64,000 nt of DNA from JANWYT01 sp034437555 (GTDB lineage: Bacteria; Chloroflexota; Anaerolineae; Aggregatilineales; Phototrophicaceae): the NCBI GenBank assembly GCA_034437555.1, contig DAOTTQ010000029.1, positions 1 through 64,000 on the forward strand, given 5' to 3'. The position numbers and the translations under genes were made by a program. Numbering within the stretch: the stretch's first letter is position 1; every line of letters starts with the position of its first letter. Positions 1 to 7,415 of this stretch are shown here, piece after piece. The notes beneath the pieces were generated by a model. The model ran no database searches and had not been told where the DNA came from. It was given only the letters and a program-made list of their open reading frames with translations.

Positions 1-987
1 CCAATGGTGGTGGGGTCGCCTAGCGAGTCCCAACGACTATAGCGGTCAAAGTAGATGCTATCGGATGAAGCATGGTTAAACACGCCATCTAGTACAATTT
101 TGATGCAGAGCGCATCGGCTTGGGCGGCAAGGCTCTGGAAGGTTGCCAAGTCGCCAAAGCGCGGGTCAATCTGCATAAAGTCAATCGTATCATATTTGTG
201 ATTGGAGGGCGCAAAGAAAATGGGGTTAAGGTATAGAACTGTTACGCCCAACGAATCAATGTAAGGCAGTTCATCAATAATGCCTTGTAGGTCGCCCCCA
301 TAAAAGTTTTGTGACTACTTGCCCGTACAGGTCAGTGATGACCCTGGTCTATCGCGTGGGTCACAGATGTGGGTATTCCACTCCGTATCATTAGAGCGAC
401 AAATGGTGTCATTTGCACCATAGAAAAACTCGCCTGCGCTGGGGTTATTGGCGTTGTTGCCATCCCTAAAGCGGTCGGCGGGGTCATAAATGCTAAGTTG
501 CCAGCTATTGTCGGGCGCACTCCCAAAGGTTTGCCCCCATCCGCCATTGCGTGCGCCATCGTCTTCATAGTAGGCGGTGGCACTGCCATAGGCAATAAAA
601 CGATACCAGTACACGGTGGGTTGTGCGCTGGCGGGCAAGGTCGCTTCTCAAATTTCATATAGGGTCGCGTCATTTGGAAGTAGTACCCCATTGGCAACTT
701 TTGTCATGGGGTAAAGGGAACTTGTATTGATACGGTCATTCCAAACGCGAACATTCGCCGACGTAAGGTCGCCATCTAAGGCGCGAAAAGGCGTAGGCGG
801 ACAGCCGTTCCTGTAGGAATTGCGCCACTTGGAGAACGAAAGAGGGGGTCACGAGAGTTATGCCCTCTTTCGTTCCAATTAATGTTGTTGTCGCTTGCTT
901 GTACGGTGAGGGGAGTGATGGTGAACGACAATAACCCAATAAATAGACTTGCAAATAACAGGTGCAAGAAAGAAGAAGTTTTTTCAT
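1..987 (-). pseudogene. Decayed GH13 alpha-amylase/neopullulanase-type gene (5' part; continues past the window edge)
   Basis: Pieced together from several frames, the minus strand encodes a signal peptide, an N-terminal beta-sandwich region (DGDLTSANVRVWNDRIN, then VYWYRFIA) and the start of a GH13 barrel (YGGDLQGI, FAPSNHKYDT, DGVFNH). At least five lesions are visible. The signal peptide changes frame near 973-980. One base is missing near 779-781. TGA at 648-650 replaces what is normally Trp. An in-frame deletion near 484 removes the segment leading to the 'YQIFPDRF' motif. TAG at 315-317 falls where relatives have Tyr, just before SQNFYGGDL. The likely original start is the ATG at 987 (MKKLLL). 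Family relatives are extracellular maltodextrin hydrolases. The malEFG importer at 32671 would have been a natural partner. Lesions of mixed type argue for true decay, not one sequencing error. Confidence 0.85.
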
Positions 988-1159
988 TGACTTTCCTATG
1001 TAGTCTCTAAAGTGTTTTACGGGGAGGCAAAACACCACTTACAAAGATGAATAAGTGATGAGAGCATAACACTTTTTGCGGGTTGTTGCGATATAAATGA
1101 ATTGTGCAATTGGCACAGAATTGTTATCGCGTAGGTATTTTGTTTGAAAACAACGCCTT

Positions 1160-2035
1160 TTATGCCAAATTAAGCGCGCGCAGGCGTTCTTGGTAGGCTT
1201 CTAGCACCCGTTGCCCGTGGTCATTAAAGTGTCCTTTAACGGTGTCTGCGTCAATATGTGCGCCCGTGGCGGCATGCTGTGTTTGGGGTAAAAATTTTTG
1301 TGATTTACGGTGATATTCCCACGATTCTAGCCATTGCCCCACCCGCCCACTCAATAAATATTCCAGAGTGTTTTTAACGTGAGAGCCGTGAGAAGAGTTT
1401 TTTAGTGTGTGACCAGACGCATTAGGCAAAAAGGTTTGCGCCCATGTATTACATGCCAGCATTTCTTGGTAGAGGTCTTGCCCATACAGGGGTATCATTT
1501 GCGCGACTTCGTGCGCTATGTACAAATCTTGGCGTTTTTGGGGCAAGTTATCGCTAGAAAGCACGTAATTGGGGCAAAGTTCTGTACCCAATAGGCGCAC
1601 CAACCGTACCATCATCACCGCAAATGCGCGTGCCATCCACACCCGCCCACGCTCTACCACCAGCAAATAGTCCACATCATCGGCTTCTGAAGAAGGGTTG
1701 CTCATGGCGAGCGCACCTGTAAGGGCAACCATCCGCACAAACGGGATTTGTGATAACCATTTGCCATAGCGATGCGCCTTGGGCAACAGTTGCGTGGCAA
1801 TGCGCTCACGGGTTTGGCGTAAGCTAATGGTTTGGTTATTTTCTATCAGGGCGATATAGCCATCGCGTAGCACGAGCATGTCTTGTAAACGGGGGGAATG
1901 ATAAAGGGCTTGTTCTAATTCTTGGCAAGAAACACGCTCATCATAGATAAGATAGGTGTGCAATTCATCTAGGGTAAGTGGATACGAAAAAATATTGGCA
2001 TAAACTACCGTGCGTAAAATTGCGTTTTCTAGCAT
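1160..2035 (-). CDS. Nucleotidyltransferase-fold protein with N-terminal winged-helix-like region
   Basis: The N terminus (ILRTVVYANIFSYPLT) resembles a winged-helix segment. Near residue 105 comes GALAMSNPSSEADDVDYLLV, which fits the nucleotidyltransferase signature hG-[GS]-x(9-13)-D-h-D-h, with DVD as candidate metal ligands. The C-terminal third is basic and shows no recognisable domain. Similar stand-alone proteins are common in Chloroflexota and have no assigned substrate. I chose the ATG at 2035 over the TTG at 2041 because GAGGGG sits six bases upstream. The gene stands alone on the minus strand with no evident functional partner. The fold is fairly secure; substrate and role are unknown. 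Confidence 0.65.
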   Translation of the reverse strand: MLENAILRTVVYANIFSYPLTLDELHTYLIYDERVSCQELEQALYHSPRLQDMLVLRDGYIALIENNQTISLRQTRERIATQLLPKAHRYGKWLSQIPFVRMVALTGALAMSNPSSEADDVDYLLVVERGRVWMARAFAVMMVRLVRLLGTELCPNYVLSSDNLPQKRQDLYIAHEVAQMIPLYGQDLYQEMLACNTWAQTFLPNASGHTLKNSSHGSHVKNTLEYLLSGRVGQWLESWEYHRKSQKFLPQTQHAATGAHIDADTVKGHFNDHGQRVLEAYQERLRALNLA

Positions 2036-2101
2036 ACACAACCCCTCAAACGCTTGCTTATATTTATTATAGAGGGGTTTGAAAATTTGCCAAATTGACT
2101 A

Positions 2102-3613
2102 CTAAGATGCCCACGTCCACAACCACACATCCCTAAACCGACAAGAGGTGTTTAGGCGGTCATAATTGGTAACAGCGTTAGAGATGCCCCCTTCAACTGG
2201 TGTATGAGGCAATGCGCCCACCCATAAGCCATCTAAAAAGAAGTCTACACGCTCCTCATTGGCAATCATCAACAGGTGATAGCTTGTTTTGGGGATGGCA
2301 AGCGTGTTAAAAAGATTGCGCGTAAAGGCTTCACCCTCACGGGCGGATAGCCCATGCCCCCCCGCATTATCGGCAAAGGCTAGTAAGTAGTTATTACCTG
2401 TGTCGCGGGCGGTTAGTCCACACCCTATCACGCCCTCGCCCCCGCTGGCGGTGAGCGATACAGTGGCACTATAGGCAAAGTTTGTAAAGAGGGTGTTTCT
2501 GGCAATGGCAACGCGGGTAATGCCCCCACTGGTAAATTCGGCGGTGCTTTCCGTTAATTCGAGCGCCATATTGCCCCCGTAAGGGATATAACTTTGGCGT
2601 TGAAGCTGGCGCACAATGAGATTGGGTGTATTGAGCAATAATTGTTTGGTCGGGACGCGCTGATTGTTTACCAATGCAGGTACGGTTAGCATCAATTCAT
2701 CAAATTCGGCGACCACAGTGCTATTGAGAGCGTTGGCGGTGGTTACGCTCATGCCAATTTTGCCCTGTGCTTGGAGGGTGGCATCGCTGACTGTGCCAAC
2801 GTATTGCCCATCATAGAACACATCAAAACCGCGTCCATTTGCCAAAACGCCTAGCCTAAAATCGGCTTTTTCGGCAATAATTGCAGGGTGCGTTCCCCAA
2901 TCCCGCAGGACGGTTTCTGTGCCATCGTTGCTGAGTACAAATCGCCATTGCCCGCGATTATTAAGCTGAAGCATGTAAAACGTATTAGGCGTAGTTTGGC
3001 GTAAGAGCAAGCCAATTTGCCAGCCGTTGCGGTGGGCAATACTTTTTACTCTTAGCATGGCGTAAAAGTTGGTGCTATCGGTAACTTGGTGGGCAATTGC
3101 GCCCGTCTTTTGGATGCCATCTTGCCTTAGGCGTAACACACCGTTTTCAAAAGTTACTTGCGGGGGTGTTTCGGGGTCGGGCGTTAGCGTTTGTAATAGG
3201 CTTTCGCTGGCAAAGTTATCCGAAAGCAATATGCTAGAATAGCCCGCTAACATCGCCAGGCGGTATGCCCCCAAAGTTTGCCCATAGCCACTTACCACAA
3301 TCTGATAGGTGGCGGTGCTAGGCGCAGTAAACGCTTCAATGAGGGCATCGGGGCGGTCGGGGGCGTAGTCGTCATTACTCATGAGGGGGTCGCCATTGGC
3401 ATTGATAATCGTCAATATGGGGTCTAGTTGTGAGGCGAGGGGCTGGGCATAAAACGACAGCACCTCACCATCACGGGCATTAAACGACCACGTTTGCGTT
3501 TCTTCGGCGTTGAGGGTGCTTTCGGCGGGTACAAAAAGCGTGAGCGCATTGGCTTGTGCTTGTGCCACGCCCAACGCCACGCCTAGCACGATGAGACAAA
3601 GGAGACGTTTCAT
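2102..3613 (-). CDS. Secreted protein with PPC domain and two LamG/DUF1080-like jelly-roll domains
   Basis: A signal peptide (MKRLLCLIVLGVALGVAQAQ) leads to a bacterial pre-peptidase C-terminal (PPC) domain at about residues 25-125, marked by SFYAQPLASQLDPILTI and NDDYAPDRPDALI. Two related beta-sandwich segments follow (about 140-310 and 340-500), with phrases such as LLLRQTTPNTFYMLQLNN and VDFFLDGLWVG typical of 3-keto-disaccharide hydrolase-like (DUF1080) concanavalin folds. No catalytic signature is visible, so a surface carbohydrate- or protein-binding role is more likely than an enzyme. The ATG at 3613 overlaps the stop of the upstream gene as TAATG and begins the signal peptide exactly. 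An in-frame ATG at 3631 would put six hydrophilic residues before it and is less likely. Confidence 0.75.
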   Translation of the reverse strand: MKRLLCLIVLGVALGVAQAQANALTLFVPAESTLNAEETQTWSFNARDGEVLSFYAQPLASQLDPILTIINANGDPLMSNDDYAPDRPDALIEAFTAPSTATYQIVVSGYGQTLGAYRLAMLAGYSSILLSDNFASESLLQTLTPDPETPPQVTFENGVLRLRQDGIQKTGAIAHQVTDSTNFYAMLRVKSIAHRNGWQIGLLLRQTTPNTFYMLQLNNRGQWRFVLSNDGTETVLRDWGTHPAIIAEKADFRLGVLANGRGFDVFYDGQYVGTVSDATLQAQGKIGMSVTTANALNSTVVAEFDELMLTVPALVNNQRVPTKQLLLNTPNLIVRQLQRQSYIPYGGNMALELTESTAEFTSGGITRVAIARNTLFTNFAYSATVSLTASGGEGVIGCGLTARDTGNNYLLAFADNAGGHGLSAREGEAFTRNLFNTLAIPKTSYHLLMIANEERVDFFLDGLWVGALPHTPVEGGISNAVTNYDRLNTSCRFRDVWLWTWAS

Positions 3614-4263
3614 TAGTTTTTTGGCATCCACTTAGGGAAGTTTTGTTGTAGAAAGAGAATGACCTCGCTAAATTGCTCGGGGTTTACCTCTGCGCCGTCA
3701 TTATGGCGATGCGTTTCTGCCAAAATCAAGCGTCGTTGGATGCCTGCTTGCTTAAGGTCATCGCCTTCTTTCTTTTGCAGGCGCGTAAAGCTCTTATAGA
3801 AGGGGAGCGTTTCAAAATTTTCGGGCGAAGTAAACGTATAGAGCGTGATGAAAACGTCATTTTGCTCTAAGCCCAAGCCGATAACATACCATCCCTTTTT
3901 AACACGGGTGTTACGGGTCACTTCAAAATACCAAAAGAGAGGGTTAACTTGTTTTTGTGGGTCTAGGATGCCCTCACCTTGCGAGTTTTTGCGTAGCCCA
4001 ATTTGGCTGGTGCTTAAGTGTAGCTCGCGTCCGCTTGCCCACTTGCCTTTTAACTGGCGGTCGATGATATTGGTGGCAATTGCGCCTAATAGCACACCGA
4101 CAAACAGCCCCAACAACAGTAAATCTGGGGCGAATACGCCAAAGAGAACCATGGTGACGATAATCACGGCAAGCAAGGTTACGCACCCTGCGGCGCGTAT
4201 GCCCCCATGTTCGGCATCAACGGGCAAAACAAGTGAATTTTGAGAGAATGTGTTGTCTGTCAT
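3613..4263 (-). CDS. Conserved membrane protein with two N-terminal transmembrane helices
   Basis: I do not recognise this family by name. Residues about 25-65 form two hydrophobic helices (VTLLAVIIVTMVLFGVF and LLLLGLFVGVLLGAIA). A soluble domain of about 150 residues follows, with alternating beta-like segments (ELHLSTSQIGLRK, WYVIGLGLEQNDVFITLYTF), which could be a PH-like or similar small beta domain on the cytoplasmic side. It ends with HRHNDGAEVNPEQFSEVILFL. The gene is translationally coupled (TAATG) to the secreted PPC protein downstream, so the two probably act together at the cell envelope. That function is inference from arrangement only. Confidence 0.6.
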   Translation of the reverse strand: MTDNTFSQNSLVLPVDAEHGGIRAAGCVTLLAVIIVTMVLFGVFAPDLLLLGLFVGVLLGAIATNIIDRQLKGKWASGRELHLSTSQIGLRKNSQGEGILDPQKQVNPLFWYFEVTRNTRVKKGWYVIGLGLEQNDVFITLYTFTSPENFETLPFYKSFTRLQKKEGDDLKQAGIQRRLILAETHRHNDGAEVNPEQFSEVILFLQQNFPKWMPKN

Positions 4264-4318
4264 AAAGTGAACCGCCTTTTGTGAATCCTGCTATTGTAAT
4301 GGCAAGAGGCGGTCTTGT

Positions 4319-5029
4319 TCAACGCTTGGTTGGCATCCAATAACCACGACCACTGGCTGTCACGATATACGTGGGACGGCGTGGATTATCTTCTATTTTT
4401 TGGCGTAGACGGCTGATATTAACACGCAGAACGCTATAATCGCCTTCGTATTCATCGCCCCAAACGTATTTTAGCAGGTCGTCATGATGCACCACGTCGC
4501 CAGCACTCTTCATTAGCATTACTAAAATGCCGTATTCAATGGGCGTAAGGTGAAGCAAGCGTCCCTTAATCATGGCAAGGCGGCGGGGCATGTCTAGTTC
4601 TAGCTGGCGCACGCGAATTTTGGTGTCGGGCTTGGGTGTCCACTCTACGCGCCGAAGCAGGGCTTTTACACGCGCCACCAGTTCTTCGGGGCTAAAAGGC
4701 TTTGCCAGATAATCATCTGCACCCACTTCTAGTGCTTTTACGCGGTCTTCGTCTCCGCCATAGCCACTGAGTACAATCATGGGTAAAGAAGAATGTGAGC
4801 GCACGCTACGCAAAATATCTAAGCCGTTCATGTCGGGCAGGTTAATATCCAGTAGCACAAGGTCGGGGTGCTGTTGATGGATGGTGTGGAGGGCTGTTTC
4901 GCCATTATCTACGGCAAAGGCGTTATAGCCTGCACTATTCAACAATGTGCTGACAACTTCGGCAGTGTCGTTATCGTCCTCAACAATGAGAATGTTTAGT
5001 GCTTGCTCTTCAAAAGTCGTCATTACCAT
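4319..5029 (-). CDS. OmpR/PhoB-family response regulator
   Basis: This is a two-domain DNA-binding regulator. The receiver domain opens with ILIVEDDND (acidic pocket) and holds the phospho-acceptor Asp in LVLLDINLPDMNGL, with the conserved Ser in MIVLSGYGG and Lys in DDYLAKPFSPEELV. The C-terminal winged helix (about residues 135-235) ends in SRLRQKIEDNPRRPTYI and GRGYWMP, as in OmpR-type effectors. The ATG at 5029 or the one at 5023 is preferred over an upstream in-frame ATG at 5140, which would add 37 residues unlike a receiver domain. A possible promoter (TTGGTG and TACAAT, 18 bp apart) lies upstream on the minus strand. No sensor kinase is adjacent; the kinase at 27606-28604 is a distant candidate. 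Confidence 0.9.
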   Translation of the reverse strand: MVMTTFEEQALNILIVEDDNDTAEVVSTLLNSAGYNAFAVDNGETALHTIHQQHPDLVLLDINLPDMNGLDILRSVRSHSSLPMIVLSGYGGDEDRVKALEVGADDYLAKPFSPEELVARVKALLRRVEWTPKPDTKIRVRQLELDMPRRLAMIKGRLLHLTPIEYGILVMLMKSAGDVVHHDDLLKYVWGDEYEGDYSVLRVNISRLRQKIEDNPRRPTYIVTASGRGYWMPTKR

Positions 5030-5143
5030 AAGAAAACGCCTATCTAACTCATCTGTAACACCCTTACATTGTAGTATAGATTGCGTTTTTACACCAATAA
5101 AAAAGGGGTAAATTTTGTGGGGGGTGTTTTTAGGGGACATAAG

Positions 5144-5172
5144 GCGACAAACAGACTATTATTCGTTATAAT
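5144..5172 (+). promoter_or_regulatory. Predicted promoter of the TIR/FGE locus
   Basis: A perfect TATAAT at 5167-5172 is preceded, with a 17-bp spacer, by GCGACA at 5144-5149, which matches four of six TTGACA positions. It would start transcription about 37 bases before the ATG at 5216. This is a prediction from pattern only. Confidence 0.45.
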
Positions 5173-5215
5173 TTGGTGAGCCTGTATTTTATAGTGTGTT
5201 AAGGGAGTGCATGTT

Positions 5216-5710
5216 ATGGCGTCGCCCCATCATCAAGTTTTGTTTATGAGCTATTCTCATGCGTGGGATGCGTGGTCGTTACAATTGTATCGTGCCATAT
5301 TTGACACCAAGCTATACTTTCCGTTTCGGGATGACCGTATTCCAAAAACATCGGATTGGTGGCATAGCCTGTGCCTAAACATAGAAACATCCGTTGCCAT
5401 CGTGACGCTCATTACACCCGAATATCTAAACTCGGTGTATTGCATGGGTGAACTAGACTATGCGCTATTCTTAAAAAAGCCCATCATCCCCCTCATGCTT
5501 AACGTGCCTGCTAAGGATTATCCCGCGTCATTGGGCAACACCCAGTTTATTACGGCAGATACGTCATGGGGCGAAAACACCATGAAGTATGAAATTTCAT
5601 CTGCCATGAACCAAGTCCTGCGTGATTATATGTCGGGCAAGTACCCCAGTGACGATGCCCGCTTTTTGGCGCGTCCTGCCGAAATTCGCCCCCCCCGTGC
5701 CACAACCTAA
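5216..5710 (+). CDS. TIR-domain protein; N-terminal half of a TIR-FGE fusion interrupted at a C8 tract
   Basis: The 164-residue product is a TIR domain: VLFMSYSHAWDAW is box 1, FRDDRIPKTSDWW the BB-loop region, and EYLNSVYCMGELDYAL carries the Cys-x-x-Glu pattern (Cys76, Glu79) in which the Glu is the usual NAD-cleaving residue. The ATG at 5216 has AGGGAG eight bases upstream; the in-frame GTG at 5207 is too close to that site. After residue 160 the frame enters eight C (5689-5696) and ends at TAA 5708-5710. Skipping one base (+1), or C7 instead of C8, joins it to the following coiled-coil/FGE frame to give a protein of about 561 residues. TIR proteins of this kind act in immunity or cell-death signalling by consuming NAD; that role is inferred here. 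Confidence 0.8.
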   Translation: MASPHHQVLFMSYSHAWDAWSLQLYRAIFDTKLYFPFRDDRIPKTSDWWHSLCLNIETSVAIVTLITPEYLNSVYCMGELDYALFLKKPIIPLMLNVPAKDYPASLGNTQFITADTSWGENTMKYEISSAMNQVLRDYMSGKYPSDDARFLARPAEIRPPRATT

Positions 5711-6902
5711 AGGCGCACAAGCCAGCCCCCAAGACGTGCAAATTACAGCACAAATCGTACAGCCAACGGCGCACATTGTAAAGCCAACGCAAGACCTTAC
5801 CGAGCTGATTAAACAGTTTTTAATTCAAAAGAAAAGTGACCCGTTTAGCGCAGGCAACTTGCTAACGCAAATTAGCCAATACAATGACCTTCCCTTTTGG
5901 TTTACCCTAGATGAAGAGCGCGATGAATTGCAAGCCGAGCTAGACAAGGTGAAGCTAAAACAACAAGCAGAAGAGCTAAAAGCGAGCCTGCAAAAAGAAT
6001 ACGATGCCCTAGAGATTGTAGTAGAACACCAAGAACGTACTAAGGCACGACGCATTATAAGGCAGTGGTTGGACAAAAACCCCATCTTTGGCGACCCCAA
6101 AAACTATTTGAGGCGTTTGCTTCCGAGCAGCTTAGAATTACTCCCTGCGCCATTTGGGTGGGTGAAGATTCCTGCAGGCAAGGTGAGGCTGATTCCAGAT
6201 GACGCTGATAAGCAGAAAAGCTATTTGAAACAAAACACAACGTTTGATATACCCACATTTGAAATAGGGAAGTACCCTGTAACCAATGCCCAGTATGCCC
6301 CATTTATAGAGGCAGGCGGGTATAAACAGAAAAAATGGTGGACAGAGGCGGGATGGGCGAAGCGCGAAACAGACGGCTGGACAGAACCGCGTCATTGGAA
6401 GGATGCGAAGTGGAACGGCACAAATCATCCCGTTGTTGGGGTGAGTTGGTATGAAGCGATCGCGTATTGTCATTGGTTAAGTGAGGCAAGTGGCGAGAAA
6501 ATTATGTTGCCAACAGAGCAACAGTGGCAACGCGCCGCCCAAGCCAAGCCTGATGGGGGTGATACAGGGTGGGTGTATGTGTGGGGAAACGAATGGCAAA
6601 CAGGCAAAAGCAATACGAAAGAGGCAGAAATTGGACAAACCACACCCGTGACGGCATACGAGAATAAGGGGAATGTGTCGCCATGTGGTGTAGTGGATTT
6701 AATCGGGAATGTTTGGACGTGGTGTTTAACGGCGTATGGGACTGGAAGTACGGATGTGAATGGAACAGATTCCCGAGTCTTGCGCGGCGGGTCTTGGTAC
6801 TTCAATATCAATCTCGCTCGCGCTGTGTACCGCAGCAGTCTCAATCCAGACCTTCGTAGTTACTACTACGGTTTTTGGTTGTGCCGTCCCCCTTCTCTAT
6901 AG
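5622..6902 (+). CDS. Coiled-coil plus FGE-sulfatase (C-type-lectin fold) domain with DGR-like variable 3' end; second half of a TIR-FGE fusion
   Basis: The frame is open from 5622, but meaningful protein probably begins at 5697, where it would continue from the TIR domain. A Pro/Gln linker is followed by a charged helical segment (about ORF residues 95-150; DEERDELQAELDKVKLKQQ) and an FGE-sulfatase/SUMF1-like domain from about 178 (PFGWVKIPAGKV, GKYPVTNAQYAPFI, VVGVSWYEAIAYCHWL, LPTEQQWQRAA, DLIGNVWTW) ending RVLRGGSW then GFWLCRPPSL. In true formylglycine enzymes this fold is catalytic. Here it is more likely the ligand-binding scaffold used by DGR target proteins: between Trp6795 and Gly6870 about 14 codons are NNC or NNT at positions where known targets read Asn. 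The product is probably the sensor half of a TIR effector. No independent ribosome-binding site is evident. Confidence 0.75.
   Translation: MIICRASTPVTMPAFWRVLPKFAPPVPQPKGAQASPQDVQITAQIVQPTAHIVKPTQDLTELIKQFLIQKKSDPFSAGNLLTQISQYNDLPFWFTLDEERDELQAELDKVKLKQQAEELKASLQKEYDALEIVVEHQERTKARRIIRQWLDKNPIFGDPKNYLRRLLPSSLELLPAPFGWVKIPAGKVRLIPDDADKQKSYLKQNTTFDIPTFEIGKYPVTNAQYAPFIEAGGYKQKKWWTEAGWAKRETDGWTEPRHWKDAKWNGTNHPVVGVSWYEAIAYCHWLSEASGEKIMLPTEQQWQRAAQAKPDGGDTGWVYVWGNEWQTGKSNTKEAEIGQTTPVTAYENKGNVSPCGVVDLIGNVWTWCLTAYGTGSTDVNGTDSRVLRGGSWYFNINLARAVYRSSLNPDLRSYYYGFWLCRPPSL
5689..5696 (+). other. C8 homopolymer at the TIR/FGE frame junction
   Basis: Eight consecutive C follow the G at 5688. In the TIR frame they read CGC CCC CCC CGT and lead to a stop 12 bases later. 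In the next frame GTG CCA CAA CCT leads into the FGE protein. Length change, transcript slippage or +1 ribosomal slippage on proline codons would restore the fusion. Confidence 0.7.
6798..6878 (+). other. Predicted DGR variable region (VR) in the FGE domain
   Basis: Codons from 6798 read TAC TTC AAT ATC AAT CTC, then constant GCT CGC GCT GTG, then TAC CGC AGC AGT CTC AAT CCA GAC CTT CGT AGT TAC TAC TAC. Each codon where DGR targets normally carry template-encoded Asn is NNY, as expected from adenine-directed mutation of AAC/AAT. TGG at 6876 could come from AGG, as in the usual GFRLC ending. No template repeat or reverse transcriptase is in the window, so they would lie elsewhere. Confidence 0.6.
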
Positions 6903-6956
6903 GCTTTTTCTGTCCACTGTCGGGGCGGTGTGGCGAAGCCACAAGTGCGTAGGAAA

Positions 6957-7070
6957 ACCTCACCCTAAATCCCTCTCCAAAAATTGGCGAGGGACTTAAA
7001 AAACGCGCTGTTTTGCACCCCTTCCCCTCGGCGTAGCGGTGGGGGAAGGGGCAGGGGATGAGGGGGACTT
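6957..7070. repeat. C-rich interspersed element with two hairpins
   Basis: This non-coding stretch has two halves in opposite orientation. CCCTCTCC (6971-6978) pairs with GGCGAGGG (6986-6993) around AAAAATT, and CCCCTTCCCC (7018-7027) pairs perfectly with GGGGAAGGGG (7042-7051). The C-rich left edge resembles the reverse complement of the G-rich right edge (7051-7070). Elements beginning CCTCACCCTAAATCCCTCTCC are familiar as small interspersed non-coding repeats in Chloroflexota and cyanobacteria. Only one copy lies in this window. Confidence 0.5.
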
Positions 7071-7071
7071 G

Positions 7072-7112
7072 AAAAATCAAAAAACCACTCACCAATAAGT
7101 GTGAGTGGTTTT
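7072..7112 (-). terminator. Rho-independent terminator downstream of the tRNA cluster
   Basis: A perfect 12-bp stem, AAAACCACTCAC (7081-7092) with GTGAGTGGTTTT (7101-7112), encloses an 8-base loop. On the minus strand it is followed by a T-rich run. It lies directly after the three minus-strand tRNAs and could also stop plus-strand transcripts from the FGE gene. Confidence 0.8.
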
Positions 7113-7119
7113 GTATTTT

Positions 7120-7192
7120 TGGGACTACTAGGATTCGAACCTAGAACCAGGATGTTATGAGCATCTTGCTCTGACCGTTGAGCTATAGTCCC
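7120..7192 (-). tRNA. tRNA with CAT anticodon (Met or Ile2)
   Basis: The cloverleaf is complete: acceptor GGGACTA/TAGTCCC, D-arm AGCTCAACGGTCAGAGC, anticodon loop CTCATAA, and T-arm GGTTCGAATCC. The discriminator is A and CCA is not encoded. CAT with this loop fits either elongator Met or lysidine-modified Ile2; the sequence alone does not decide. It is not an initiator-type tRNA by its acceptor end, which is fully paired. Confidence 0.9.
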
Positions 7193-7199
7193 CTGTAGA

Positions 7200-7270
7200 A
7201 GCGGGTAACGAGATTCGAACTCGTAACGAGACCTTGGAAGGGTCGCGTGTTACCATTACACTATACCCGC
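7200..7270 (-). tRNA. tRNA-Gly (TCC)
   Basis: Acceptor GCGGGTA pairs with TACCCGC. The anticodon loop CTTCCAA gives TCC, and the T-arm contains AGTTCGAATCT. Spacing from the neighbouring tRNAs is 5-7 bases, so the three are probably co-transcribed. CCA is not encoded. Confidence 0.93.
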
Positions 7271-7275
7271 GCGTG

Positions 7276-7348
7276 TCGGGGTGACCGGGTTCGAACCGAT
7301 GACCTCCAAGTCCCAAACTTGGCGCGCTGCCAGCTGTGCTACACCCCG
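7276..7348 (-). tRNA. tRNA-Pro (TGG)
   Basis: Acceptor CGGGGTG pairs with CACCCCG. The anticodon stem CAAGT/ACTTG holds the loop TTTGGGA with anticodon TGG, and the T-arm reads CGGTTCGAACCCG. The first-base C is typical of bacterial tRNA-Pro. It is the first gene of the three-tRNA cluster. Confidence 0.93.
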
Positions 7349-7415
7349 AAATTCTTGTGTAACTTTTAGATTTTAGCATTAAAACCACTATAAGTCTAGG
7401 CACTCTTTGATTGGC

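Noticed and set aside
1..987. TGA read as Trp and TAG as Tyr, suggesting a recoded genome
   Set aside because: TGA, TAG and TAA are normal stops in dozens of intact genes here, including ATGA overlaps, and the same locus also has frameshifts and a deletion. Decay explains it better.
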